Below are positions 37,561 to 50,500 of a stretch of DNA of 64,000 nt, piece after piece. Position 1 is the first letter of the stretch; each line of letters starts with the position of its first letter. The notes under the pieces are model-generated. The model was not told the origin of the DNA and did no database searches. It was given only the letters and a program-made list of their open reading frames with translations. Source of the DNA: Tomocerus qinae (lineage: Eukaryota > Arthropoda > Collembola > Entomobryomorpha > Tomoceridae); contig CM034548.1 in the NCBI GenBank assembly GCA_020055645.1, positions 40,788,296 to 40,852,295 on the forward strand, written 5' to 3'. A program made the position numbers and the translations under genes.

Positions 37561-40500
37561 CTTCATGCATACTCTACTCCTTTCTATCAGCGTTCTCACT
37601 AAGTATTACACAATAGTACACTTACATCAACGCGGTATTAGCTAAGTATCTTACAAAAATTACAATATTATCCTGTCATGCATATACTTCATCAACTGAC
37701 AAATATAAAGCGACAACAAGACAAAGTTTTCCAAATGTTTGATGAGCATATGCCTAAATACACAAAAACACATGGCACTCTTTGCAATACGTTTATAAGT
37801 ATGTCTATATTTAACCTACGAGTTGTAGCAACGCTTTATGCGAATATTTCTCATGCTCTAGTAATGCGTGCATTAAAAATTCGATTAAAACAACAATTCT
37901 CTTCCCTGACTTACAGCTTACTTTTACCAGGTTATGCAAAGAAAAGAAAATATCCAAAATGCGTTTTTGTCTTTGTTTGTTATCTACGAGTAAAGTGAAA
38001 GCAAGTAGGCTTTCACGAAAGTTAACTTTTAAACTAACTGTATTATTTAATTGCGTTCCAATACATTAAACAAAATTATTACGGAATATTTATCTCAGAA
38101 AAAGAATACCGTTTATTTTCTTGTACTCTTTTACATCGTATAAACTGAAAGACTTTTGTTCGCTTCGCCGTTTGTTTAGCGACGTTTTTTGTACAATAAA
38201 AGGTAATTTTTTCTTCCCTGAGTTATGTCAACTCTTCCAACATTTTTGTTTGGGTAACAGTTGAGAATAAATACAACATTTATGCTTCTATTTCGGTATG
38301 AAATTGTTGAACTGCGTATTTTTTCTAGGAGACTTTTATATATACAGAAAGTTGCTACGCAATGGGACTAAAATAGGTTTTCCTGGCTACGCTGCAGAGA
38401 ACTACTAATGCAGTCTAAAGATACCACAACGAATTATAAATAGCAGTAATTTGTTCTGTTTAAGCGAGAGAGTAATTTAGCTCTACTATCGAGTAATGTG
38501 AAAAGCCTGCAAATTGTATTTAAAACGTCTATATTTGTTTAAGGTGTAAAATATTCGGGAATAAAGCTAGCATTAGAATGTGCGGATGGTACATAAATTC
38601 CTTGGTTGGTTTTACATGACATGCCGTGTCCCCTGCCATCTGTGCATGTACCTTTTGCTGTACATGGGGAATATAGGGCTAAAAGAAATTAGCATAACTT
38701 GCATAATACAACTTTTGTTCAATTTTCTCTTTGAGTTTTAGGTAGTTGTTAGCATTTCATAGAAAACGTTTCTTTTTGCTGGTTTGGATTTTGTGCGTGG
38801 TTGAAGCAAATCCTGTATGGTATTGGATATGGTGTAAAGATTCGTGGCATAAGTAGTTATAGACATGTAGTAGTGTGTGTTTGGATTAGTAGAGATAGGA
38901 ATGGAATTATATAAAAATAATATGCAGATGGTATGTCATGACCCTTGGTGGAGAGAAAAGGTACGAAGAGAGTAGGATGGAGGAGGGTGGAATTAGAGAG
39001 TGTAGACGTAGGTGGATCGTGTAAGGGCCATTCCCACCATGTGACATAACATACTTGTCAAGTGGAACCAGATATGAGAGTTTTAAAAAGTGGTTGGCCA
39101 TGTTGAGGAGGAAGCCAAGCCATAAAATATTATTACCATTGAGTTGAGTTGACAGAATCACAGTCAAGTGTAGAGTGGGATGCTTCCTGACATCAGTTGG
39201 CCAGAATGGCTTTCCCTATACATAGTATGCTCATAATATATGACAAGGAATGTCCATCTGTGTGTAAATTTTTGGTTTTGCAATAACATCTAACTAAAGG
39301 ATGCAAAAAACGGGTGTCTCAATTTCAACACTTTCTGCTCTTCTAGAATTCCCTCTGGGGAAGATTTTTCCGGAGTAAGAAAGTGTCGAGTACAGCCAGT
39401 GCCGAGAGTCACCAAACTACAATGCTAAAATGTGTCTTTTACAGCAATAAGATTCTAAGTGTCTTGTATCCACTAAGATATATTATATTCCCTCTTTAGT
39501 ATAAAAGGATGTTCTTGCAAAAGTGTAGCTACTTAGTGATACTACTGCGGAAGTAGTTCGTTCTGTGGCAGAAATGGTTTTCGAGTAGGTAAGTAAGTGA
39601 AGAGTATGGACTGGTTGGAGTTAGGTACCCGGGAAGAATGGTGCTCCTATGAATATGTATTTCTTGGCGCTGTACATTCCACGGAATTTATCTTCAAATT
39701 GCCGAGAGAAGTAAAGCATTTGGAGATAAGTTGAACTGGAAATACTAGACATATTTAAGTATGTGCATACCTAACATGCATGGACAAGATAGAAGAGGAT
39801 CTGATTGGATTGGATCAGGCAAATCAGATCACATTCTAAAGCTATGATCCTAAAGCAAGTTTTCCATAAGCCCATTTATTTCAAAGCTAAATTCAGGACA
39901 CTGTACAACTCTCCTGATTGACTAAACTGGACAAGACTGTGAAGATATGCAAAGAGATAATGTTCAACATGGCTTGCAGCTGTTGTCCATCTCCTGCTCT
40001 GCTGCCTCGCATGACATATCCATCTGTATGTATAGCTCACCTAACCTTCCTTTATACGCAATTGCACTATAGACGAGTGAGTGGCCCAGTCTTATTTCTA
40101 CTCTGTTCTCTCCACTCAACGGTGATGCTCTTTCCTGACTCAGCATTGAAATTGAGCGTCAGAAACCATTTTTGGCTTTCTTCTTGTCCAGGACGAATTC
40201 CATTATAAGATCTAACTACACACGTCCTACAATGTCTCTGCTTTGTATTATGTCACTTCGGCTAGACTGCTTGTCCACCCCGTATCTAATAGGTACACTC
40301 TAACTATACAGATGGATTAGAAGCCCAAAGGCCGTCCGTGTTGTCCACACTCTCAAACTTTCCCAAATAAATAATGTATGTGTAAAGTGCATGCATGGAA
40401 TATCTATGTACACTCACTGCCTCCAGTTCTTCTCTACCTATACATTCCCTCTTCACCTCTTCTTTCACGTAGATACACTTTTTAATGTACAACAGAATAG

Positions 40501-43500
40501 TAGTGGATCAACATTCTACATCGCAGGGACCATAAAAAGTCAGTATAGGATTCTACTACAGCTCTATACAGTAAACTGTATTTATGCTCAGTAAATTGCT
40601 ACCTACCTACAATAAGTATGCATGAAACGGTATACTGCCACTTTTCCAATGGAACTCAGTTGCACAACTCTACATCAGCAGACAAACAAGTACAGTTTCG
40701 TTGGACGAGACTCTCTGCCATGTCATGCATATTAATTGAATTACCAACAAATCTCAATTTACACTCATTTGGTTTATTTATACCTGCTAATGCTAAACAT
40801 GTTCATTCCAATATAAATACTACTCATCCTTTATTTTCAGGTGATCTTCTATTGCTTATTACAATTATTTATATATACCAAAGCCTCAATTCAAACGATA
40901 AATTGAATTCGTCCAATTAAATGGAACAATTGCTGATTTGGAACATTTGTAGAACCATCTTTTATCCCAATTTCAGATTTATAATTGAGCTAGACTAATT
41001 TCTCCTACTATTATATGAATTTCAATGTCAATAGGTAGTTGAATCCTAAACCTGTTTTGCAAGTAATTTTATATTTATAAAATGTTAAAAAATTTGCTTG
41101 CTTTGCTGGTAACAAATTGGAGTGGTGGTTTAGTAAGTGTTAATTTATCGTTTATTGGTTAAAACAGTGAAACCTCCTTTCAACTTGATTTGCTCATCGC
41201 TAGGATAGACAAATAAATTATTCCTGTGAAGCGAAGAGCTGTGAAGTTACGCCTATTTTTGTCCTCGTTTTGTAGGTACTCTACCATCTCACGATTTGGA
41301 AGACTGGTATTCCAGTTGGGTGGATGTTCCTTTATGATATTTGGATGTTTAATTAGGAATTATGTATTCTGTAGCATACTTTGATATATTCCGGATAGTA
41401 AGAGACTATCTGCATTTGTATTTGATGTATTGTACTATGGGAATCTTTAGATCTACTAGAAAATTAGAAAAGAACATAATATTATTACTAGAATGTAGCT
41501 GTTTAGATGTATACTAAATAAACTATCATTGTTGAAGGCGAAGCAATAAAGTTTTCAAAGAGAGTGGTTTAAATAAGAAAGGCTGTAACTATTTACATAC
41601 GAATACCAGTCAGACAGAATGCATGAGTACAGAGGATAGAAAGACACAGGTCTATACAACTCTGGGACAATCGTGCATCTCTGCGTGAATTCTGTATATG
41701 CTCGACTTTGTATTAGAACTGAGCTGATGTGTATATCGATATAATATGGTTAAATAGAAAACGGTTGTGTTCTACATGATTTTATTATACACAGACATGG
41801 TATTTATTTGTAGCTGATAAAGGTAGGTACGTTGTTTTTTCAGGCGCCGTCAATTCTGTAGTAATAGTAAGAAGGACTGAGTATTTATATAGCTGTGTCG
41901 ACTCCGTCGTCGTCCTTTTACATATACACCGAGATAATTATATTGGAAGCAAACTAAGTCTATGAAGGCTATAGGAAAATATTTTGTTTAACTTTGGCTC
42001 TGACAGTCAGTTTGACTTGCTACGTGTGATCTTGATCACATCACGTCATAAAAAACTCGTAGTGTCTGCAAAATAAAACTGCATGTTCTGTTTTTCTTAT
42101 GGAACAAGCATTTGGATTCACCGATGATGGAGAGATGTTTACGTACTATATATATATATGTAAGTCGAGGAATAGGACAGTATATGGCACGAGAGGGTTG
42201 TAAATGTAGAAAGTGCAAACATACATGAGTGCTCTGCCTTGTGCCATGCCAGACTAAGAGATAAGACAGGACAAGGGCTCTTGACAGAGCAAAGAAAATT
42301 CACAATGCAGGAAAAATACACAAACGAGGACCTCAAAGAGGAAAACTCAGGAACCTCCGGTATTTAATAGAGAAAATGCACAGAAAGGTAGCCTCCGTTC
42401 GCCTCCTTTCTCCTCCTCCCGTATGTGGGTTTCATCGCCAACTTTATCGTTATTTCCAAATAGCTAAGAGACTGCTATATTTATAATTACAGTCTAAAAT
42501 ATATAATAATATGTAAATATTATTCATATTCAGTCAAATTCTTACAGCGAATATCTCGATACTCTAAGCGCCATGATTTCTTGAATTTATCCACCAAAAT
42601 AAATATAATATTATAGTGGTTAAGACTATAATCATCCACCAAATGTTGATATAAATTAGAAAAGTTTAAGTTGGAGCGCGTTAGGAATATTATGATAGTT
42701 ATCTAGTTTACGGGGAAGGGCATTAAATCACAAGTTGAAATAGACGTCTTTCCCTTTATCCATTGAAATCGCTTAGAATTTGCAAATACGATAGATGAAA
42801 GGAAATGTCTCATGTGTATCATCCGCGTAGAAAATCTCACAGGACTTATTGCATTAAAACCCAATTATACCTGAGAGCAACTCAAATCATCAACTCCTCT
42901 GTCGTTTGGAAAAGCCTTTCCTCCCTAAGCATATTAGTGTGAACATACACAACGCTCTATATACAATAGCACTATACCTAAGTTTTCTCTCCTCCTTCCC
43001 TCTCACTCTTCAGCTTAGTTTTCACGAGAGCACTGCTTCTAAATGACATATTTGCAAGGCTGATGAGTTAAGAGATTTGCGCTTTAATTCTTCCTCATAG
43101 TTTTCATCAAATTCTACTTTCGCTACACACGCTTTCATGTCTTGTCTTCCGTTCAATGTGTTTGAAATGAAAATGCAAATGCCCTGCATGGCACACCCTT
43201 CCCTTATCTATATTGTATTAGTCCACTAATAACAAATTAAAGGAAGAAACCTTAATGAATAGTAAAATACATTTACAATGTCCTCCAAACAAACATTCCC
43301 TGATATCCTTACCTGTGTGCAGTTATGTATTACGTAGTAATCGTGCAATCTACCTCAGAGTAATAGCAGACAAGCATCTATTGTGTCAAACAATTTAACA
43401 GCAACACATGGATAGATACATGCACCTTTCTATATCTACTATATTGTAATACTAGTAACCCCCAGCACACGTGACTCAATTTCGAAAGGTAGTCATCCAG

Positions 43501-43672
43501 CATAATCATGCGTATTGTGTACAGTACTATTACTGATTTTCAAAATGATTAGGCATCCACATTTCGTTTAATTTCGAAATACGCTAATATTACCCCATAT
43601 TCCATGACATAAGCGCTTGCGCATTTCATCTAAAAGCCGCGAGGTCCATGGCATAGAATATAGAACCATGCT

Positions 43673-43694
43673 TATACGTACGTACATGCATGCA
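43673..43694. repeat. 22-nt alternating pyrimidine-purine tract
   Basis: Every base alternates pyrimidine and purine, through TACGTACG and CATGCATG words. Such tracts can adopt Z-DNA or cruciform structure under supercoiling. That is known physical behaviour of this kind of sequence and not evidence of function here. Confidence 0.7.
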
Positions 43695-46600
43695 ACATAC
43701 GTACAATAGGTCTACTATAGTTTAATTACTCCATTATGGCTTGAATCATCGTACATCACTTACCCAGTTTTATTTACATAAAGAATAGGCATTACAGCTG
43801 TCTGAGGCCTTAATTGAAAAAAACGGGGAAGAATCTGTATCAAGAAAAGAGAAAGTGAAGATACAAAAATCTCTGAAGTAAATGGCATTTTATTTGCATT
43901 TTTACTTGCTATTCCGAATTTGTAGCATCGACATAAAATTGAAATGTGCAGTCAACTCGATGCATTATGTTGTAATCTAAGATATTTAGAACTTATATAC
44001 TGATATATGGAAGAGCAGACATTATTGAAAAAATTATAATGCTGATTCAGTAATCATTTCGTTGATGTTATTGTGCATTTAGTGCGTTTCATGGTATACT
44101 TAGTAAGTAGCTACCTGGTTGGTTATACAACGTCCCATTTCAATTTTAGCACAATAATTCCGTCAGAGGAACATAAAAGATCAAATAGATAAAAGTTAGG
44201 AGGGAAATGTGTATGTAGAGATGGATAAATAATATGTGTATGTGCATAGGCTCGGAATAAAAAGTACTGATGTGGAGGAGGTTTGTTTTCTTTTTAGCAT
44301 ATTATAGCACGTATGTACATTCTTACTGCGTGCATCATTTCAATAAATCTCTCCCTCTTTCTATCTTCAATACAACATTTTTGCAGTCCAAGCAAGAAAA
44401 CATGTGGTAGTTGATAGTTTATATATTTTTCTTTGAAGATGAATCGCTTTGTTCTGTATGACAGGAGTTTTATTTCACTCTTGAAGACCAACAGCGGAAC
44501 GTAGAGATAATAAAATTATGCAAGAAAGCCATCAGGGTATCATGTAGCTCTACATAATATACATATGGTATACAAAATGAGACATGTGTGACAGTACACA
44601 CTCTGTAACTGAGCGACTGAAACGGTGCAACAAAACATCACAATAAAATAATTCCATTTGACATACCTAAAGTGCCCAGATAGGACTCCAAATTATATTG
44701 ACTTCGATTTTTATAATAAATACTAAAATTCTATGCTTCCTGTTTCAAATTGTAGCTTCAAATTATGAATAGGGTGTTTTAAATCTAACAGTAGGATTAA
44801 AATCAAAGAAAATTATTAAAAGCATTTTCGATCGAATGCTTACACAGCTTTTTCCTAAGTGGTGGCTAGTAAAACTTTTTTTATGAATGAACGCATATTC
44901 TGAAAAACAGTGTATATTTAATTTAGATGCCCCTACCGGGAATAAAGTAAATAGAGTCGTAAAATGTTGTAACAAATAGAATGGAAGGAGGAAGCATTAG
45001 TTGCCGAACTGAATGAGCTGTGTAAGTATTATTTCGGTGGAAGTGCAATGTTTGTGTGTATTTGTTTTGAGTGCGTTTGAGACATGTGAGGGAGGACAAA
45101 GCAAAGCAACCAGTGATCCAGCTGAATTCGGTAGTTTTGCTACATTGTGCTGGAGAAAACGTTAAAATGAGTAGAAATGTTGGTGGCTTGGGCATGTTGG
45201 CTGTTTTCTCTGGTTTGTTGAACACTTGAGAGTATGCAGTTCAACGATTAGGGAAAGTGTGCACACGATGTACGAAGTAGGACTACATATCTGTACTTAC
45301 GTATAAATTTGCTCCCATGAATTATGAATTATGGATTATTCCATCCTAATGCACTCAGGGAGAGAGAAATAAAGCTCTCTAGGAAAGAAAATTGACCCAT
45401 TTTCAGATGGGAAGTTTACATTAAATTTCTCTCAAGTTGTGGCAATGTGAGTATCATAATGAATACCATAATGGACCGTAGGAAAGGTACGCTCTTTCCT
45501 TTTGAGCCACGAAATTATTTAACGATTTTGTGAAGCCATCAACTCGTGCAGTTTATGGGAAGCGATTTGAAAGATATTTACACTCTAGTGCCATTCCTTT
45601 CTACTTTTAAAATAATATCAATACAAACATAAGTAACACCATACTTATACAACAACTATTCCCATCCTTAATTACACCTTGAATAATAAACGGCAAGGCT
45701 ACGTAATTTACCGTATGCTCCCCCAACCGCTACAATTTCATTACAACATCTCCCTATCCTTTTACTATGCACAATAGATACTATAAACGATTTTCAATGT
45801 ATCAATAACATTTAATACAACCCTGCACTAACTACCTCATGCTAAAATTTCAAACACCACGATTTCAGTTTTTTATCAAGTTGATACTACAAAGTACTGA
45901 AATTCAGAAATAAACCACCGGCTGAATCTGTAAATTATTACTTGGGAAAAGTATTATAAATCCACACAAGAGCAACAAATTCACAACATTTTTAGAAGAA
46001 AATATAAATATCAGCGGAAGAAAATAGGACTACCTACTGTTATAACAAAAAAGTAAGTTTCGACAAATGACAGTCTTAACTAAAAAATTGGAAGGCTAGT
46101 CCTTTGTTGTGATATCATGTGGAATCCATTACAAACCTTCAAACTTTTCCATAAAAGTTAGATAGGTAGATGCGACTGCATTTATTCTATACAATAGACT
46201 CTTTAAAATTCAAGAAATGCATATCAAGTTGTTCATGCACGAGTTCCTTAATAAATATCGTAGACTACTTTATCACTGTTGTTACATAACTAAATATACA
46301 ATTCATGAACTTTTTGCATGCTAATGGGATTGGAGCCTTTTATTTTGCCCCATTTTCCTTTTTAACATTTAAAACAAGAATGATCTTAAAAAATAGGTAT
46401 TTAAATTTGTATGGAATAAAACTTGGTAAATTTTACGAATTTGTAACGTCTTTCAGAATCATGTTAGGTACCAAAAATAAATTTGTAGTGTAGGTGTAGA
46501 TATTTTCTCCCGCTCTGGACACAATTCACGCTGGTTGCATTACTATTTTTATTATGTGCATGAATTACTTGCACAAAATACAAGATATACAAACTTTTTT

Positions 46601-46777
46601 ATATGTATCATATTTTCTCATTTCGAAAGTAAAAAAGAAGTGCATTGAAAATGCTGTGTATCTGATTGTAATATATTTAATGCTTTAATATGGGAAATGT
46701 AATGCTGTGTGGATATATATTCGTGCCTTCAAAGGGAAAGGAGATGTAATTTTGTGAAGTTAAAATAAAAGTACGGC

Positions 46778-46793
46778 GAGAGAGAGAGAGAGG
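46778..46793. repeat. (GA)n microsatellite
   Basis: Seven to eight GA units in a G-rich block on the plus strand. Confidence 0.9.
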
Positions 46794-46896
46794 AGCTAGT
46801 GGAGATAGTTTGGTTGTGAAAAGAAAGTGAAAGTATAAGTAGTAAGATCCATTTTCATCTCTGCGGGAGGTCAACATGAATGTATGACAGTCAATG

Positions 46897-46911
46897 AATC
46901 ATGACATGATT
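46897..46911. repeat. 15-bp palindrome with one central base
   Basis: AATCATG and CATGATT flank a single A. The half-sites could bind a dimeric transcription factor, but no partner site or gene is seen nearby. Confidence 0.6.
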
Positions 46912-47541
46912 TGATCTCGTCTTGTAAAAGTGTTTCTTTTCTATTTATCAAGCTGACATAGTAAGTATTATTAGTATTCCCTTGTATCTACATTCAATAT
47001 TTCAATGCATAACTTTTCCTTGCCCGCACAGCCAATAAATAATAAGTGTACCTACACAGCTAAGCATAAGAAGCGTCCAATATTTTCTCTTCATGTGGTA
47101 GGCTGAGAGTGTGTATGGTGGCTGAGTAAGCCATCTGAGAAGCGTCTCGCTTGTTTCTCAAAGTTCGGAATCTATTGTACTATGCAAGCCATGTGCCTTT
47201 TTCCCTTAGATTTTGGACATTGTAAACATATTGGAAGAGTAGCGTTGTAAAAATATATTTTTGGGCATTACAATAGAAGTTGCTCATGTATTTCAGCAGA
47301 GAGTATATTTTGTAAAAACATTAGCTACTGACTGACGATGGCTGTATCAGCGAATCACACTACCATAAAAATAAATGGATATTAGTTGTTGGTAAAGTTT
47401 CTTGTGTGTCTAAGAAACGATAAAGACACCCTTTGTAGCACCGATAATTCCAGTGTAAACATTCAAAGTATGTGATAGGAAATAGGAAGCTGAAGAAAGA
47501 AAATAAGGACAAAGCTAACAATAACATTCTATGTACATTCA

Positions 47542-47576
47542 ACACACACGTGCATATAGTAGGAGTGTGTGTGTGT
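47542..47576. repeat. Inverted (AC)4 and (GT)6 microsatellite arms
   Basis: ACACACAC at 47542-47549 is followed, after about 15 nt, by GT repeats at 47565-47576. The arms can pair to form an 8-bp stem. This is the same arrangement seen upstream of the exon at 27894-27934. Confidence 0.75.
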
Positions 47577-50500
47577 AGATGCAGTTGGAGGAGGGAAGAT
47601 AGATATACAAAAAACAAATTGTGTCTCTGTAATAGACTGGTTTGATGATAATACGTATATAATAAGGCTTGACTTAAAGTGCCACTAGTCCCAACCTTTT
47701 TTCCTCCATTCATCCATTTGCCCAAGAAACATATTGTGGGCCACAAAGAACATTATTGTGCCTCTTTACAAGAGCAGACCAAGTTGCAGTGGCAAGTCAT
47801 TACATTTCAGAGATAGCAACTACTACGTGCGACTACATCGAGACCAGTCACAAGAACCCACTCAGGCTTATACATATCTGTCCACCTTTTACCCTCAGCT
47901 GGACAGAACTTCCTAGATTGACCATCCAAACGGGAGTGTAATGGCATTTGAGGCATCAAGTGCTGTTGTTGCTCCCCTTCTCTTGATTTAGATAGACTAC
48001 TTTATAGGTCTTCCTATACTTTCTACCAAATTAGCAGAGTTGGAGAAAGTAGTGAAAGTGCATTCTCACTCAGCAGCTCTTTTCTTATCTCGCTTCTGTT
48101 TTTCTTTCTAAAAGACCATGTAACTCACCTAAATACACAATGTTTATTTATGCACTGCCTTCGTTCTCTCCTTCGAGTAAATAACAATTACAGACAGAAA
48201 ACTCGTATATACATATAAATCATTCATTCTAGATATATTTCACACAAACTTCTTATGCAGAGATAATATTGGCTTAGGACTTGTCTAATGGCTTATAGTG
48301 CTGTAAATATACTTAATATTTATTTACTTGTGCAACATTATCGATAACCTACTATACTAACTTAGTATAGGGAAAATAATAAATTTGAAATACAAGTTAA
48401 TGTGAAACAATTTAAAAAATATTGAGTGAGGCTGAATGCTATACTAGGTAAGTAGTACACTATGCACTAATGGATAGTTTTGTTGCTATTAGAGAATGTA
48501 TTTTATTGTTCGCCGTAAGGCAATGTAATAGCAGAAAAGCTTTGTACAGCCAATTTAGAAAAATTGTTTGAGTGAGTAATGGAAAGTCAGACAGAATCAT
48601 GCCAGGGAGGCTAGACTAAATATATTAATCTGACCAGCCAGACCGAAACCAGACCAACTCAGGTGTGTCTATACTATGTCTGTGACTAGGTAACTATAAA
48701 TATTATAGATATACACAAACTACATTACAACTCTTTTTCTCTATAGGAATGCAAACGTTTTACTAAATGTAAGTAGAAAAGTATTAACTACGATATAACT
48801 AAAATGTACCCAAGTCGCTATGTACCAGCTTTCTATACATTTTACTCTATAGCAAGGGTCAGTCATTGTGTGTGTATTATGACCACTACAGGTTCATGAA
48901 GCCATAAGGCTATCACCCTTCCTAGTCACTCCGTTCATATAGGACAACTTGCCCCTAAATAATTTAACATTATTCAGCAATTCTTTCTAGTTTCATTTTT
49001 TAATTACATATGTAAGTAGGAAATAACTTTTTAAGTCTTACAGTTGCAAACTAGAGAATTAAATGCAACTTTGTTATGAAAATATAATTCTATGTACAAA
49101 ATTGATATTAATTATTTTGAGATTTTTTTCGTGATTTATTTGTTAGAATTTTCAGTTGGAGAAAAGGGAAGTAAGAGATGTAGGAAGATTCCGGGTAGGA
49201 ATTGTCAGCCAAGAGGTTAGTTGCCTGTTAGTAAAAGTAAGGACGTTGTGGTACAGGAGAGTGCTGTACTGTTTCTGTATAGTATTGTATGCTGTGAGGA
49301 GGAAAGCAAGCAACTTCATCGATTTCGCCGTGTAGAACTTTGATGAGGTTATGATAAGCCAACTCGCGTGTTTGGTCTACTCTAAACAACCATCGATTCC
49401 ATCTTGTTACTAGTCACCTTTATTCTCTACACTCACTCTCTACTACAATAAGTCGTAAGTAGGCACTACATGTATAAGTGGAGACTGCACTAAATAAAGT
49501 TACGTATACTATACTTAATTTATTGTACTAACACTATTTTGCTTAACCTCCTCTTCACTTTCTTTGATTTTGTTCCCTCAAAATAATCCAGTTGAATAGA
49601 AACGACCGCGTTGGATTTACACCCGCTTTTTCTGCCATCATTAAATATTCGAAATTCATTTCTCCAGTTGTAGCCCCAAACTTCTAGCTATATAATTGGG
49701 CGGGCTCTCAAAATCAGCTTTTCACCAAGGTGTAGGTATTGTTGTAATTTAAGTGTCTACTTTCCTTGACGCCTTCCTCCATCCACTTACACAACCACCG
49801 CACTGATTTCGACATGTTACTAGACCATTGTTCTAGTATTTCTCCCAGATAAAGATAATGAACGCCAAAATGAGCCACAGGAGTAGAAAACAAGTAGGCA
49901 CGGATAATACCAACTATGAGTTTTCAAGTCTTTGTTATATTTAATCCTAGGCTATAGTCTATTTCACAGAAAATCCCACTGCAATGTTCTAATAATTATA
50001 AGATTTTGACATGGCTGACCCCCTAACAGTCGCCACTTTTAACTAACGTTAATAAGTATTATAATCACACGAATTATACCGTATATGTAATTACTAACTT
50101 AACCTAACCATTTATTTTTAACTTATTTTTTTCATCTGAAGCAAAAGATTAATGTATTTTAATCCACACAAAGATAGCTAGTAAAGAGGAAGCAAAAAAT
50201 GCCATAAATGATAGAAAAATTTCGCATGGAAAATTAGGAAAAACTTAAATATTATTAACAGTTATTTGAAATGCATTTAAAAAAAGTTAAATAAGATTTT
50301 TACAATCAATGGCTGATTTCTGTCACTTTATAAAAGTGTGATGTAGTTTGTAAGTACCATTAAGAAAATTTCTGGCGGTGATTATTGTGTTTTTTCTGCG
50401 AAAAGGGTAGCCAGACAAAATCTGAATGTACTGTAGAGTATTTTAGCATCTTGGAATCTATTTTTAAAAAACAGCATGAAGCAGTATCAAAGATTGCATT

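Noticed and set aside
41298-41320. miR-7-like seed TGGAAGACT
   Set aside because: The sequence diverges right after the seed and there is no long hairpin.
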